A DNA stretch of 25,000 nt from Anaeromyces robustus (Eukaryota > Neocallimastigomycota > Neocallimastigomycetes > Neocallimastigales > Neocallimastigaceae): positions 32,501 through 57,500 of the forward strand of contig MCFG01000125.1 in the NCBI GenBank assembly GCA_002104895.1, read 5' to 3'. Both the position numbers and the translations under genes were made by a program. Shown one piece after another: positions 1 to 10,575 of this stretch. Each line of letters opens with the position of its first letter. Position 1 is the first letter of the stretch. The notes beneath the pieces were generated by a model. The model had not been told where the DNA came from. It worked only from the letters and a program-made list of their open reading frames with translations, and did not search any database.

Positions 1-46
1 TATTATTGTATATTGTATGAATATTTTTATTAACTATTAAGTTAAT

Positions 47-48
<2 letters not shown>

Positions 49-78
<30 letters not shown>
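49..78. repeat. T30 homopolymer
   Basis: Thirty consecutive T. Similar long homopolymers recur throughout the non-coding DNA (for example A32 at 20855-20886), so this looks like a genome-wide habit rather than a local element. Confidence 0.9.
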
Positions 79-79
<1 letters not shown>

Positions 80-88
80 AACTAACGC

Positions 89-94
89 TATCGT

Positions 95-131
<37 letters not shown>

Positions 132-157
132 TTTTTTTAAAGGTATCGTTAAATATA
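89..157. repeat. 14-nt direct repeat TATCGTTAAATATA flanking an (AT)n tract
   Basis: The 14-mer occurs at 89-102 and again at 144-157, separated by an (AT)n microsatellite and a short T-rich stretch. It contains one of the few CG dinucleotides in this flank. Replication slippage or a small insertion with duplicated flanks could both produce it. Nothing inside resembles a transposon. Confidence 0.6.
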
Positions 158-464
158 AGATATGAATTTTATAATTATTTATTTTGTAATAATTAAAAAA
201 AAATTATTACCAAAGTTATATATATATAAATTTATCATATATTTACTAAAATATATATAAAATAAATAATAAAATTTATTTATTTATTGATTTATTGATT
301 TATATAATTATGAATATTAATATTTATATTTATTATTTATATTTTTACTAAATTGTTTATATTTTATATAATATTATTATATATTATATATTATATATTA
401 TTCTTTATTTTTTATTTTTTATTTTTTTTTTTCATATCATTAAAAACATTAAAAAGTAGTTGTC

Positions 465-3400
465 CTATTGGATAATTTTCTCAATAGTATCTTTCCATTC
501 ATAAAGATCATCTCTTAATCCCATTAAATAAATCATAACTTGGCCATCACAAACCGTTAACATTTGAACATTATTTTCTGTAATGATTTCAACACGACAT
601 CCTGAATTTAAAATTGAATTTGGTAAATGACCTACCTTTGGTTTAACTAATTCCATAATACGTACTAATTCATTAGTTGAAGATAATACCTCTACTAAAT
701 AATTATTAATTAAATATACTTGTTCCCAAATTGCACTTGAAGAACTCATTAAATTATCTGAAAGATTATCAAATTTACTATCAATTAAATCTGAAATTAA
801 TCCTCTATTATTATTAACTTCATTAGTTGAAAGAGAACGTTTTTTATTTAAATAATTAGTTTGATCATCTATATTTTCTTTCTCTTCATCATATTCTTCA
901 TTTTCTTCTTTATTATTATTATCATTTATTTTATTTAATAAATGATTCATTTTTTCTAAATCTTTTAATGATTGTTCATCTTGTAACATTTTAATAAATG
1001 GTGGAGATAAAGATTCTAATGAAGAACGTCTTCTTGTTTTTTTCCTTTTAAGAGATTCAGAATTGGATATAATTGAAGTTGAGATTGGACGAAGTGCTGG
1101 TGACATTTTCATGACCGTATTATAAATCATTGGTGATATTGAATTAATTGGTTGTAAAAATGTAGATTCATTACCATTACTATTATCTGTATTATTGTTA
1201 TCATTATCATTAATACTATTATCATTGATACTGTTATTATTAATACTGTTATTATTAATACTGTTATTATTATCGTTATTATTATTATTATTATTATTAT
1301 TGTTGTTGTTGTTACTGTTACTGTTATTGTTATTATTATTATTGATATTATTATTCTTTGCTTTAATACCACGTTCAGCTCTTAAAGCAGGTGAACATGA
1401 AAAATCACTTGGTACACGTCTATTATGTTTTGATTTTTTATTTTTTTCATTCATATTTTTAGGTTCACATTGTTTAACTTTATAAATTTGGAAACGACCT
1501 TCCTTGATTAATTTAAGTTCATCTAATTTAGTAAGATTTTGAAGTTTAACAAAGAATTCAACCTTTGTTCTAGCTGGAACTGTTTCTAAAAGTAAACGTT
1601 TATTATGATTACTACCATTAGAAGAATACTTAATAACCTTTCCACCTAAAGAATGAACATTTGAAGAACAAAGACGAATATTACTAATAATTTCAATAAC
1701 ATGTTTCTTTTCTTCAAAACGACGAATTCTTTCATTACATTGTTCAACTACCATACGAATAGCTTCTTTAGCTTTATTTAAATCACGATATTCCTTTTCA
1801 GTTTCACGAGTATTTTTTAATAGTTGTTCTAAAAGTAAAAGATAACGTGGTAAACGTTGAACAGGTAAAAGAAGATAACCTTGAAGACTCATTTGTGTAT
1901 GTTCAGGTTGACCACATACCCATTGAAGAAAAGATTTAAATTTCTTTAAACGTTTTTTATTTTCCTTTTTAAATATGGCTTCTTTTGGTTTATTATTAAC
2001 TAATGATGTAGAAAATCGATTTGATTTTGAATTTTGAATACGAGTTAAAAAGTTATTAGCCATATTGGAATTTGTATAATATTCACCATATAAATTAGCT
2101 AATACAGGTGCATTTAATTGGAAGAAAGAACCTACAGAAGGTGGAGCTACTATAGATTTATTACGATCTGGAAAACATGATTTTTCTAAACGTGGAGCAA
2201 AAACTTCATTATGGAAATCAAAAATATCACGTAAATTACCAAATAAAGTTTTATATTCTTGCATATCTAAAAAGTGTCCAGGAACAGTATCTAATGGATC
2301 TAAATAAAGATGTACAATACTAGCTAATTCCTTAACATATGTTTTTTCAGTTTGGAAAATTTCTTCAATAATTCTTTCACGTTTTAAAGCTAAAGATTGT
2401 GCTGGAGTCATAGAAATATTTGGACTTTTTGTTAAAGCTTCTTGTCCATTGAGAGTATTCCTGATATCAGTAGATGGAACAGTCAGACGTGGTGAAGTAA
2501 CAGATGAAATAGGTTTTAAATTTTTATAGGCATTTAAAATTTCTTTTTGACCATTATTTTTAGAAGTTTTTTCTTTAATAAAGATCATAGAATGACTACG
2601 ATTAGGTTCCTTATTTTGATGTTGTTCATTTTTTTCTTGAATTTTACTAAACTTTTGACGAAGTTCTGATGAAACCTCTTGGGATAAAGAAATTTCATTA
2701 TCTCTATCATCTTTATCTTCATCTAAGATACTATCATCAGGTTGACTATGAGATCTTCTATGTCCAGAAGTAAAACTCATATTTATGGATGGATGATTAA
2801 TATTATCATCAAATTCAACTTTATCAAATTCACTAGAATCTGAGGTTGAAATACTAACTAAATCATCTGAAACCATAGAATTAGTTTTCTGATTACGTTG
2901 TTTCAAAGAATAACTAAGAGATTGTTTTCTTGGTCTAGTTTGTGCTGGTTGAGATGGTAATATCAAACTTTCATTGACTTTAAGACCAAGTTCATTTTTA
3001 TCAACAATTTTAGATTTATTCATTTGTTTTTCAAAAAGTTCAATTAAATTATTAACTTTAGCATTATCTTTAACAATAGGTTCATTAATACTACTTCCAT
3101 TAGAAGTAATAGAATTTTGATGATGATGATTTTGTTGTTGTATACTAACTATTCCATAACGTTTATTAGCAGAAATTGATGTACGTGAACTATCAGAAAA
3201 AACAGAAGAATCTGTACTAATATAACTATTTCTATTATTATCACCATTACCAGTAACACCACCAACTAAAGTGAAATCATCTGAAATAATACTATTAGTA
3301 TTAGTATTATTATTATTATTATTATTTTGACGATGAGCTGGTCTTTTAAAGAATGGATAAGAACCATTTTTTACAGTATTATCATTATCTGAAGTTAAAG

Positions 3401-6245
3401 TTTTTGTAATGATACGACTTTCATCATAAGGAGAAGATGGTGATGTTTTATTTTTTTCTTCATCATCAATTTCTGAATTTTTATTTTCATTTTCATTTCC
3501 ATTTTCATTTTCATTTTCATCTTTTGGATCTTGAACTAAGGTAATAGTTAGAGGTTCTTCAACCTTATTTAAATTGAATTGAAAAGAATCACCTGATCCC
3601 ATAGGATGACCACCTACTGGAGCACTAATAGAGATATCATCAATTGAAAATGGTAATTTTCCCTTTCTTTTAGAAGGACCCTTCAAAATTTGTTGAATTC
3701 CATTTACAAATTCAGAAAGATTTGAAGGTAATTGTAATTGACCATCTCTTACTAACATTACCTTTTCAATTATTTGATTTTTCAAATGATTAAAAATACG
3801 TAAAAATAAATTTAAATCTGGGAAAGGTATATCATTAGCGTAACAATAATCTCTTACAATTTTAATACGATTCACTATTAAACAACAACCTTGATAAAAG
3901 ATATTACTAGCACGAACAACTACGGTAGGGAAATAACGCATAATCACTTGTAAAATTGAAATAATGATATGAAGTTTTGGATAGCGTTCTTCAAAATAGT
4001 TTAATAATTTATTTGTCTTATCTACAAAAATAACCCCAATAAATTCTGCCATAGAAAATATAATACTCGGATAATCTGATAGAGTAGTTTTTTTAGATTC
4101 ATTATTTAATTTATTTAAATTATCTATAACTTTTTGAGGTGTATCATCTTCTTCATCATTATCAACCATAGGATTTAATTTTGTACTTTCTTTTCTAAGA
4201 TTTGTACTTAATATCATAGAATTAGAACTTTTCAATGGAGGTCTTACATTAGGGGATGATGTTGTCATACATGATACTTGAATACAACTATAGGAATTAG
4301 CACGTCTTAAAGCATTATCATCTCCTGAAGTTTTTAAAAGATTTACCTTTGATTTTAAATTAAGAGAATTTATACGTTCAGATAATGGAATATTTGATAT
4401 GGGAGATGTTTTCATATTTGTAATATTGGATGTTGATTTGTTATGACGAAGTGAAGATGAAGGAGTACATGGATCACTTGATCTATTTTTTCTTCTATTC
4501 GGATGAGTAATATCAGTGGAAGGAATTATTTCCTTAGATATAGGTGATGTTACCGTTGAACCTTGTGAATGACTCCTCTTAACAAATATATTATTCTTAA
4601 AAAGGTTAATATTTTGAATAGGACGACCTCGATTTGGACTATTATTATCATCACTATTTGATAGGGTATTTGTTGTATTTATTGTCATAGTCTTTGGTCT
4701 TGGTCTTTGGTTTAACCTTGAATATATATAATTCTCTGATTTTTCTTTATCTTCTTTAATATTTTCTTGATTTAATTTTATATTCTTATTTAATATTTTT
4801 TCTTCCTTAGAATCTTTAGAACCAATTGGATGTAAGGAGGTTTTATCAAACGGTAATTGCTCATTTTTAGCATTGACATCTACGGAATGTAAAGAAGATT
4901 TATCAAATGGTTTTATTTCATCTTTATTATTTTTTACTGGTCTTAAAATAGATTTATCAAATGGTATCTTTTCATCCTTTGATGATTCTACTGGATGTAA
5001 TAAAGATCTATTAAATGAAATTTTTTCATCTTTATTTTCCATTAAATTAATGGCATTCCTTTCCTTTTCAACTTTACGTAAAACTGATTTATCATATATT
5101 ATTTTTTCATCTTTTGGTTCTTTAGAACTTATACTATGTGAAGCTAACAAAGGAGATGAATTTGAATTTATATTTAAATTTGTATTATTATTTATTTTGG
5201 TATTATTATTAGGAGAAGAAATTGATTTTATAGAAATAATAGGAGAGGTTGGTGGGGTTAAATTTGGTACTTGAATTATTTCCGATGATAAATTAGTTAA
5301 TGTTGTTTTTGAGGTATTATTATTACTATTAGAGGAAGAAGAGTAAAATGATTGACGTTTATTATTTAAATCAATATTAGATATACTAGAAATAGAAAGA
5401 CGATAATTAGGATCACTAGATACACTACAATAAGACTGTCTTTTCATTTCATCTGAAAGAAGAGTTGATTCCTCTTCAAAAGGTATTGTAAATGAACCTG
5501 GTGAATCACCAATAACAAATGATATTTCATCATTTTCAATATTATTCTTTTGAGATATTTTTGAAGTAGAAGTCGACGCGTTTTGTTGAGTAAATGAAAT
5601 ATTCGAATTATTATTATTATTATTATTATTATTAGATGTTGAGGTAGAAAAAAGCGTATTTTGCAATGAACTATTTACATAAGTTGAAGAATTTACTAGA
5701 TTTTGCTGTGAAGATGACGATGAAAACAAACTAGTTTTTTTATTATTAGATTCAGTAAATTTTGGTGTAATAGGTGATGATGTCATAGAAGGTAATTTAC
5801 TTAAACCTTCTAAAAAGTCTTTAGCTTCTATAGACTGATTCATCAATGGTTCTTCTGATGATTTTTCATTATTTTGATTAATATTCTTTACCGATATTTT
5901 TAATGAACTAGGAAGAATAACATCTGATGATCCTCTTTTTCTTTTATCTTTATATATATCCAATGATTGTGTTAAAATATCTGAATCAGGACTTAATGGA
6001 TATATAGTTTTATAATTCAATGATGGAGAATTTTCTTCATCAATATTTTCATTTGAATCTTCTATAATTTCCTCTTTGTTAGATGGTATTGATATTTTCA
6101 TGGTATCATTAGGTATAGATTCATTTTCTTCTAATAAATATGTATTTTCATTTATATATGTATCCTCTCGTATTATTGACGATATGGCAGATGTACAATT
6201 ATTTGAATTTTGATTATTACTATTATTATTACTAGGTACTGACAT
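465..6245 (-). CDS. RhoGEF: DH domain plus split C-terminal PH domain, 1926 aa, no intron
   Basis: Predicted guanine nucleotide exchange factor for a Rho-family GTPase, acting at the cortex or membrane in actin and polarity signalling (family knowledge). The DH domain covers about residues 1289-1512: it opens with RERIIEEIFQTEKTYVKEL (CR1) and contains LLLPVQRLPRYLLLLEQLLKN (CR3). A PH domain follows, from LIKEGRFQIYKV (about 1577-1590) and resuming at WEQVYLINNYLVEV (about 1839) through to the end, with the usual C-terminal tryptophan in EWKDTIEKII. About 245 Asn/Ser/Lys-rich residues interrupt it. The first 700 residues are disordered, with poly-Asn, SP sites and five FDKS-type repeats (378-474). 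A folded-looking hydrophobic helical block of unknown family lies at about 723-852. The start is the first ATG of an open frame that begins with disordered sequence; a downstream start cannot be excluded. The stop is TAG. The absence of introns contrasts with the three other genes. The specific GTPase target cannot be read from sequence. Confidence 0.92.
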   Translation of the reverse strand: MSVPSNNNSNNQNSNNCTSAISSIIREDTYINENTYLLEENESIPNDTMKISIPSNKEEIIEDSNENIDEENSPSLNYKTIYPLSPDSDILTQSLDIYKDKRKRGSSDVILPSSLKISVKNINQNNEKSSEEPLMNQSIEAKDFLEGLSKLPSMTSSPITPKFTESNNKKTSLFSSSSSQQNLVNSSTYVNSSLQNTLFSTSTSNNNNNNNNNSNISFTQQNASTSTSKISQKNNIENDEISFVIGDSPGSFTIPFEEESTLLSDEMKRQSYCSVSSDPNYRLSISSISNIDLNNKRQSFYSSSSNSNNNTSKTTLTNLSSEIIQVPNLTPPTSPIISIKSISSPNNNTKINNNTNLNINSNSSPLLASHSISSKEPKDEKIIYDKSVLRKVEKERNAINLMENKDEKISFNRSLLHPVESSKDEKIPFDKSILRPVKNNKDEIKPFDKSSLHSVDVNAKNEQLPFDKTSLHPIGSKDSKEEKILNKNIKLNQENIKEDKEKSENYIYSRLNQRPRPKTMTINTTNTLSNSDDNNSPNRGRPIQNINLFKNNIFVKRSHSQGSTVTSPISKEIIPSTDITHPNRRKNRSSDPCTPSSSLRHNKSTSNITNMKTSPISNIPLSERINSLNLKSKVNLLKTSGDDNALRRANSYSCIQVSCMTTSSPNVRPPLKSSNSMILSTNLRKESTKLNPMVDNDEEDDTPQKVIDNLNKLNNESKKTTLSDYPSIIFSMAEFIGVIFVDKTNKLLNYFEERYPKLHIIISILQVIMRYFPTVVVRASNIFYQGCCLIVNRIKIVRDYCYANDIPFPDLNLFLRIFNHLKNQIIEKVMLVRDGQLQLPSNLSEFVNGIQQILKGPSKRKGKLPFSIDDISISAPVGGHPMGSGDSFQFNLNKVEEPLTITLVQDPKDENENENGNENENKNSEIDDEEKNKTSPSSPYDESRIITKTLTSDNDNTVKNGSYPFFKRPAHRQNNNNNNNTNTNSIISDDFTLVGGVTGNGDNNRNSYISTDSSVFSDSSRTSISANKRYGIVSIQQQNHHHQNSITSNGSSINEPIVKDNAKVNNLIELFEKQMNKSKIVDKNELGLKVNESLILPSQPAQTRPRKQSLSYSLKQRNQKTNSMVSDDLVSISTSDSSEFDKVEFDDNINHPSINMSFTSGHRRSHSQPDDSILDEDKDDRDNEISLSQEVSSELRQKFSKIQEKNEQHQNKEPNRSHSMIFIKEKTSKNNGQKEILNAYKNLKPISSVTSPRLTVPSTDIRNTLNGQEALTKSPNISMTPAQSLALKRERIIEEIFQTEKTYVKELASIVHLYLDPLDTVPGHFLDMQEYKTLFGNLRDIFDFHNEVFAPRLEKSCFPDRNKSIVAPPSVGSFFQLNAPVLANLYGEYYTNSNMANNFLTRIQNSKSNRFSTSLVNNKPKEAIFKKENKKRLKKFKSFLQWVCGQPEHTQMSLQGYLLLPVQRLPRYLLLLEQLLKNTRETEKEYRDLNKAKEAIRMVVEQCNERIRRFEEKKHVIEIISNIRLCSSNVHSLGGKVIKYSSNGSNHNKRLLLETVPARTKVEFFVKLQNLTKLDELKLIKEGRFQIYKVKQCEPKNMNEKNKKSKHNRRVPSDFSCSPALRAERGIKAKNNNINNNNNNNSNSNNNNNNNNNNNNNDNNNSINNNSINNNSINDNSINDNDNNNTDNSNGNESTFLQPINSISPMIYNTVMKMSPALRPISTSIISNSESLKRKKTRRRSSLESLSPPFIKMLQDEQSLKDLEKMNHLLNKINDNNNKEENEEYDEEKENIDDQTNYLNKKRSLSTNEVNNNRGLISDLIDSKFDNLSDNLMSSSSAIWEQVYLINNYLVEVLSSTNELVRIMELVKPKVGHLPNSILNSGCRVEIITENNVQMLTVCDGQVMIYLMGLRDDLYEWKDTIEKIIQ
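4824..5114 (-). repeat. five in-frame FDKS-type repeats inside the RhoGEF
   Basis: Residues 378-474 hold five copies of a 15-residue motif, KDEKIxFDKSxLxPV: KDEKIIYDKSVLRKV, KDEKISFNRSLLHPV, KDEKIPFDKSILRPV, KDEIKPFDKSSLHSV and KNEQLPFDKTSLHPI. Copies 2-5 are spaced 18-19 residues apart; copies 1 and 2 are separated by 12 residues. A decayed sixth copy (KEEKILNKNIKL) may follow. Conservation of F/Y-D-K-S, the leucine and the final V/I points to selection on protein. The motif looks like the beta-thymosin actin-binding sequence FDKSKLKxxET. Confidence 0.85.
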
Positions 6246-7993
6246 TATATTTCTTTTTATATAAAAATTAAATAAAAAATTAGTTAATTATTATAATTTG
6301 AGTAATAATATAAAAAAAAAAGGAATAAAAATATGAAGAAGAAGAAGAAGAAAAAAAAAAGAATAAAAAAATTATAAAAAATATTTTAATAACGAAAAAT
6401 AATAATAAACTTACGATAATTATTCTATAAATTTTTGAATTAAAAAATAAAATAAATAAAATAAAATTATTATAATTCAATTATTTTTTCAATAATTTCA
6501 CTTTTTATATATATTCTGTTAATATTGAATGAATGTAATTATTATATTAAATATTTTATTATTATTTAATACCAAAAAAAAATATTTATTATAATAATCG
6601 ATATTTTTTTTAAATATATTGTAATATTATATAATTTATATATATATTAACTGTTATTCTTATTTTTTAATTTTAAATTGATAAATAAAAATTATAAACT
6701 TTAAATTGGTATATTAAATATTTTACAAATAAAAAATAAAAATATAAGAACTAATAAAACAAAAAAAAAAAAACTATTTGTATTTTTTACTTAAATTAGA
6801 ATATATATTTAGCAACTACTATTATTTATAAATATAATTGACACTTTTTTAAAATAGTTTATATAAAATATTTATAATTTACCCATTCATTGACCCTTAG
6901 AGTTCAATTTATTTATATCAATGATAGGATTTCGTTGTTTAATATAATTCTTAATCTTTTTTACTTTTTATCTTTATACGACTACTAATTTATATCTTTA
7001 TATAAATTAATAGTATATATAAAAACTATACTAAACCAAAAACTATCTAATAATTTAATTGTTATTAATTTATATTTATATGTATTTTAAAAACAGTAAT
7101 ATAATTTCATATATGCAACTATCACAATCTTTGTTTTTATTTTAATTGATATTTTATAAACATTTTCTTTTGCTGTTACTGTATTTTATGTAATAGCTGA
7201 TAATAAAATTATAACTATATATTATTTTTATTGTTTCTTTTATATAATATATATTAATAATATATTGATATTAAATTGATATTTTATAGAAATGAAATCT
7301 ATTATAAATAATTTATATTAAATAATTATTATATTAAAGTATTTTTTCTATATAAATATTAAACTGTAGCTTTATAATCTACTCAATAAGTTATATATTA
7401 ACTCTAAAAATACTCATTTAAATAAATAAAAATAAATTAGTAAAAAAAAAAGATAAAATAAAAAAGTATTTTTTTAAAAAAAAATTTATTTTGAGAATAA
7501 ATATACTTTTTCAAAATTATCTTTTATTTTTCCTTTATATATATTAATTATAAGGTTAAAAATAATAATTAAATCTAAAAATTTTTTCTTAATATAAAAC
7601 TGGGTATTATTTTATTTTATTTTTATTTATATTCACGTTTCGTTTTGTTTGTTTTGGTTTTTGTTCTTAAACAAAGGAAAAAATAATACTCAATATATTT
7701 TTATTCCTTTATTCTTTGATTATGATTATTATTTTTATACTTTATTTTGTTATTCATTTATATTTTCTTTTGTATTTCTTTTGTATTTTATTAATTTTTT
7801 TATTCCTTTTATTTAATAAATATTATAAATTTAATTATAATTAACCATTAAAAAAAAAATCTTTTCCCTATTATGTTTAATAATAATAAATTATAACATT
7901 CTTTTTCTTGTTATTTTTTTTTTAATTTATTTAATTCTTTCTTTTCTCCTTAAAGAAAGAAAACATCTTTAAAAAAATAAATAATGAATTATT

Positions 7994-8025
7994 AAATAGT
8001 TCTCTCCTTTAAATATGAACTATTT
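7994..8025. other. hairpin AAATAGTTC / GAACTATTT
   Basis: Perfect 9-nt inverted repeat, 7994-8002 against 8017-8025, with a 14-nt loop and a T-run directly after the right arm. It could be a structured site in the RhoGEF upstream region, but arms this short arise by chance in such AT-rich DNA. Confidence 0.35.
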
Positions 8026-8783
8026 TTTAATGTCAGATAAAAATTGAATAAAATAAAAAAAAAAAAAAAAAAAAAAAAAAACCCAAAGGAGTATTTATAT
8101 TTTTATATAACTATTATAATTAATAAAAATTAACAAATTTTAATTTATTAAAAAATAAATAATAATATTTCAAAATTTTTTTTTTTTTTTTTGTTATCAT
8201 ATACTTTCAATTTATTTTCATATATATTTATTTACATTCAAATATATTGTATTTAATTAAAAATTAATAATCTATTATTTAAAATTAATTATTTTGTTTT
8301 TAGTTTTTTTTTTTTTTTATTCCATTATTTTATAATTTGAATATGGTTTATAGTTGAAATATTTTTTTTGTTTTATTTCTATTTCTTTTATTTATTAAAA
8401 TAAATTTTATTATATAATAAAAATATATTGTATAATATATATCATAAATTGAAACATATTATATTACAATATATTTAAATAAAATTAAATAATGAAATTT
8501 TTATTTATATTAAATACAATATATAATATATTATAATATAATTTAATATAAATTATAAAAATTTCAGTTTTATTAAAAAGAAAATATTAATGTTATGCCA
8601 ATTTTAATATAAAAAGTTTTTTACTTTTAAATTAATATACGTAAATAATACAATAAAATTAATTAAAAATTGTATAACAAGAATATCGTGTAACCAATAA
8701 TAATAACTTTAAGTATTGTATAATATTGTACATAATTTTTATTGTATTAGCATTATTATAAAAAAAATACAAAATATTTATTA

Positions 8784-9003
8784 TAAATAAATAAATAAAT
8801 AGATAAATAAATAAATAATTAATTAACTGATAAATAGTAAATAATAAATAATAAATAATAAATAATAAATAATATATAATATATAATATATAATAAATAA
8901 TAAATAATAAATAAATAATAAATAAATAATAAATAAATAATAAATAAATGAATAAATGAATAAATAAATAAATAAATAAATAATAATTAACAATAAATAA
9001 TAA
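8784..9003. repeat. compound (AAAT)n / (AATA AAT)n microsatellite
   Basis: About 220 bases of AAATAAATAAT-type units, with short interruptions (AGATA, AACTGAT, AATGAATG) and a shift from tetranucleotide to heptanucleotide-like units. It explains the absence of any coding potential here. Confidence 0.9.
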
Positions 9004-9530
9004 ATTTTTTCATATGTATATGAATATTATTAAAATAAGAATGCTTATTATATTAAATATAATAATTTACATATATTTCAATTTATTGAACCAAAGATTT
9101 TAATCATTCTAATAATCCTATTATATTAATATTATAAATATCAATTATCATTGTATTGTTATAAATCTAACATGCAATTACTTTTATTTAAAAAAATTAT
9201 CTTTCATAAATATGATTATAAAATATTATAAATATTATTAATTATTAATACTTATTAACAATTATTAATATCAAATCATATAAAACAAAACAAAATAGTA
9301 AAAAATAAAAAATAAATTATATATTTATTTTTTAGTACAAAAAAAGTAAACTATTATATATAATTTTTTATATTAATCATAAAACAATTAATTTAAAAAA
9401 ATAATAATATAATATTATCAATTATAAATTATAGATAGATATTATATATATGATTTCTGTATTTTGATATGTCATATAATATATATTAATTTATGATGTA
9501 TGAATAATTTACATATTTAAATGACATAGA

Positions 9531-9573
9531 AATTGTATCACATGACTTCATGTGTCTAATAGGTAGTACAATT
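9531..9573. other. nested inverted repeat / hairpin in the gene-poor region
   Basis: The outer arms AATTGTA (9531-9537) and TACAATT (9567-9573) enclose a perfect inner hairpin CACATGA-CT-TCATGTG (9539-9554). Twelve bases, TCTAATAGGTAG, are unpaired on the right side. The GC content is visibly higher than in the surroundings. No tRNA or known small-RNA fold is recognisable. Confidence 0.55.
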
Positions 9574-10419
9574 ACGGTCTTTTCTTAATAATATTTTATG
9601 AAAAATAATATTATAATTTTGTACTCACTACATAAAAATACTAAATGCATACACAGTAGTATAGCGTTATTTTACCAAAAAAAATTTTTTTTACAATGTA
9701 ATATTTTATTAATTTATAATTAATTAACTTTATTTTTTAATATTTTTATTAAGAAATATTATTAATTAAAGTTAAAATAAAAAAAATTAAAGATTTTATA
9801 ATAGTCTATATAAAGGTAAAAAAAGAAAAGTACTTCAACTTTTCAATAATAATTAAAAAATTTTATAACAAAACAAAAATAGAAAGATATACAAAATAAT
9901 AATTATTTATTTAAAAGATATTAATTATTATCAATAAAAAATTATTTATTATAAGAAGTATAATGAGTTAAACCATTATAAATTTTTATCTTTATTATCA
10001 AAAAATAAAATATTAATATTCTTATTTTAATTTATATATCTCAAATTAATAATTTTTTAAATAATCTATATAATCTTTCTAAGCCTCTTTCTTTCTTAAC
10101 CTTAAAAAAAAAATTTAAACTTTTCATGTATTCAAATTTTATTTATTAGTTATTTATATATTTAATTATTAGTATTAATATTAATATTAATAAATATTTC
10201 ATTTTCAATTTTCATTAATAATAAAAAAAATTTTTTTTTTTTTTCTTTTTATTATTTATTATTTTTATTATTATACAATATACAAAACAATCATATAGCA
10301 TATATTACAATATATTGTAATATACTTTATAATGTATTAGATTACATAAAGTATATGAATAATGGACAAATCTTTATTTTCATTTTCATTTTCATAAGAT
10401 CATTTATAATAAACCAGTA

Positions 10420-10469
10420 ATAAATAAATAAATATATAAATAAATATATAAATAAATAAATAAATAAAC

Positions 10470-10500
<31 letters not shown>

Positions 10501-10544
10501 AAATATATATATAAATAAATAAATAAATAAATAATAAATATATA

Positions 10545-10574
<30 letters not shown>
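10420..10574. repeat. (AAAT)n microsatellite with (ATAT) interruptions
   Basis: About 155 bases of AAATA units broken by ATATATA blocks. The open frame across it (Ile/Tyr/Leu/Phe repeats on the minus strand) is a translation of the repeat, not a gene. Confidence 0.9.

Positions 10575-10575
<1 letters not shown>

Larger units (their letters stand above)
1..464. other. 3' flank of the RhoGEF gene, AT-rich, no gene seen
   Basis: Almost pure A/T sequence lying downstream of the minus-strand RhoGEF stop codon (TAG, complement of 465-467). It holds a run of 30 T, an (AT)n tract and dense TTTATT words (AATAAA on the gene strand) at about 390-430, where a polyadenylation signal would be expected. 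In this composition those words carry little weight. I see no coding sequence or RNA gene. Confidence 0.6.

Noticed and set aside
1195-1485. Plus-strand Leu-rich frame
   Set aside because: Antisense shadow of the poly-Asn codons of the RhoGEF insert.
6280-6480. Minus-strand open frame just upstream of the RhoGEF start
   Set aside because: Phe/Ile/Ser homopolymer translation of A/T leader sequence. At most an upstream ORF, with no evidence for it.
9531-9665. tRNA or snRNA gene in the GC-richer island
   Set aside because: No cloverleaf, no A-box/B-box pair and no Sm-site arrangement could be traced; kept only as a hairpin.
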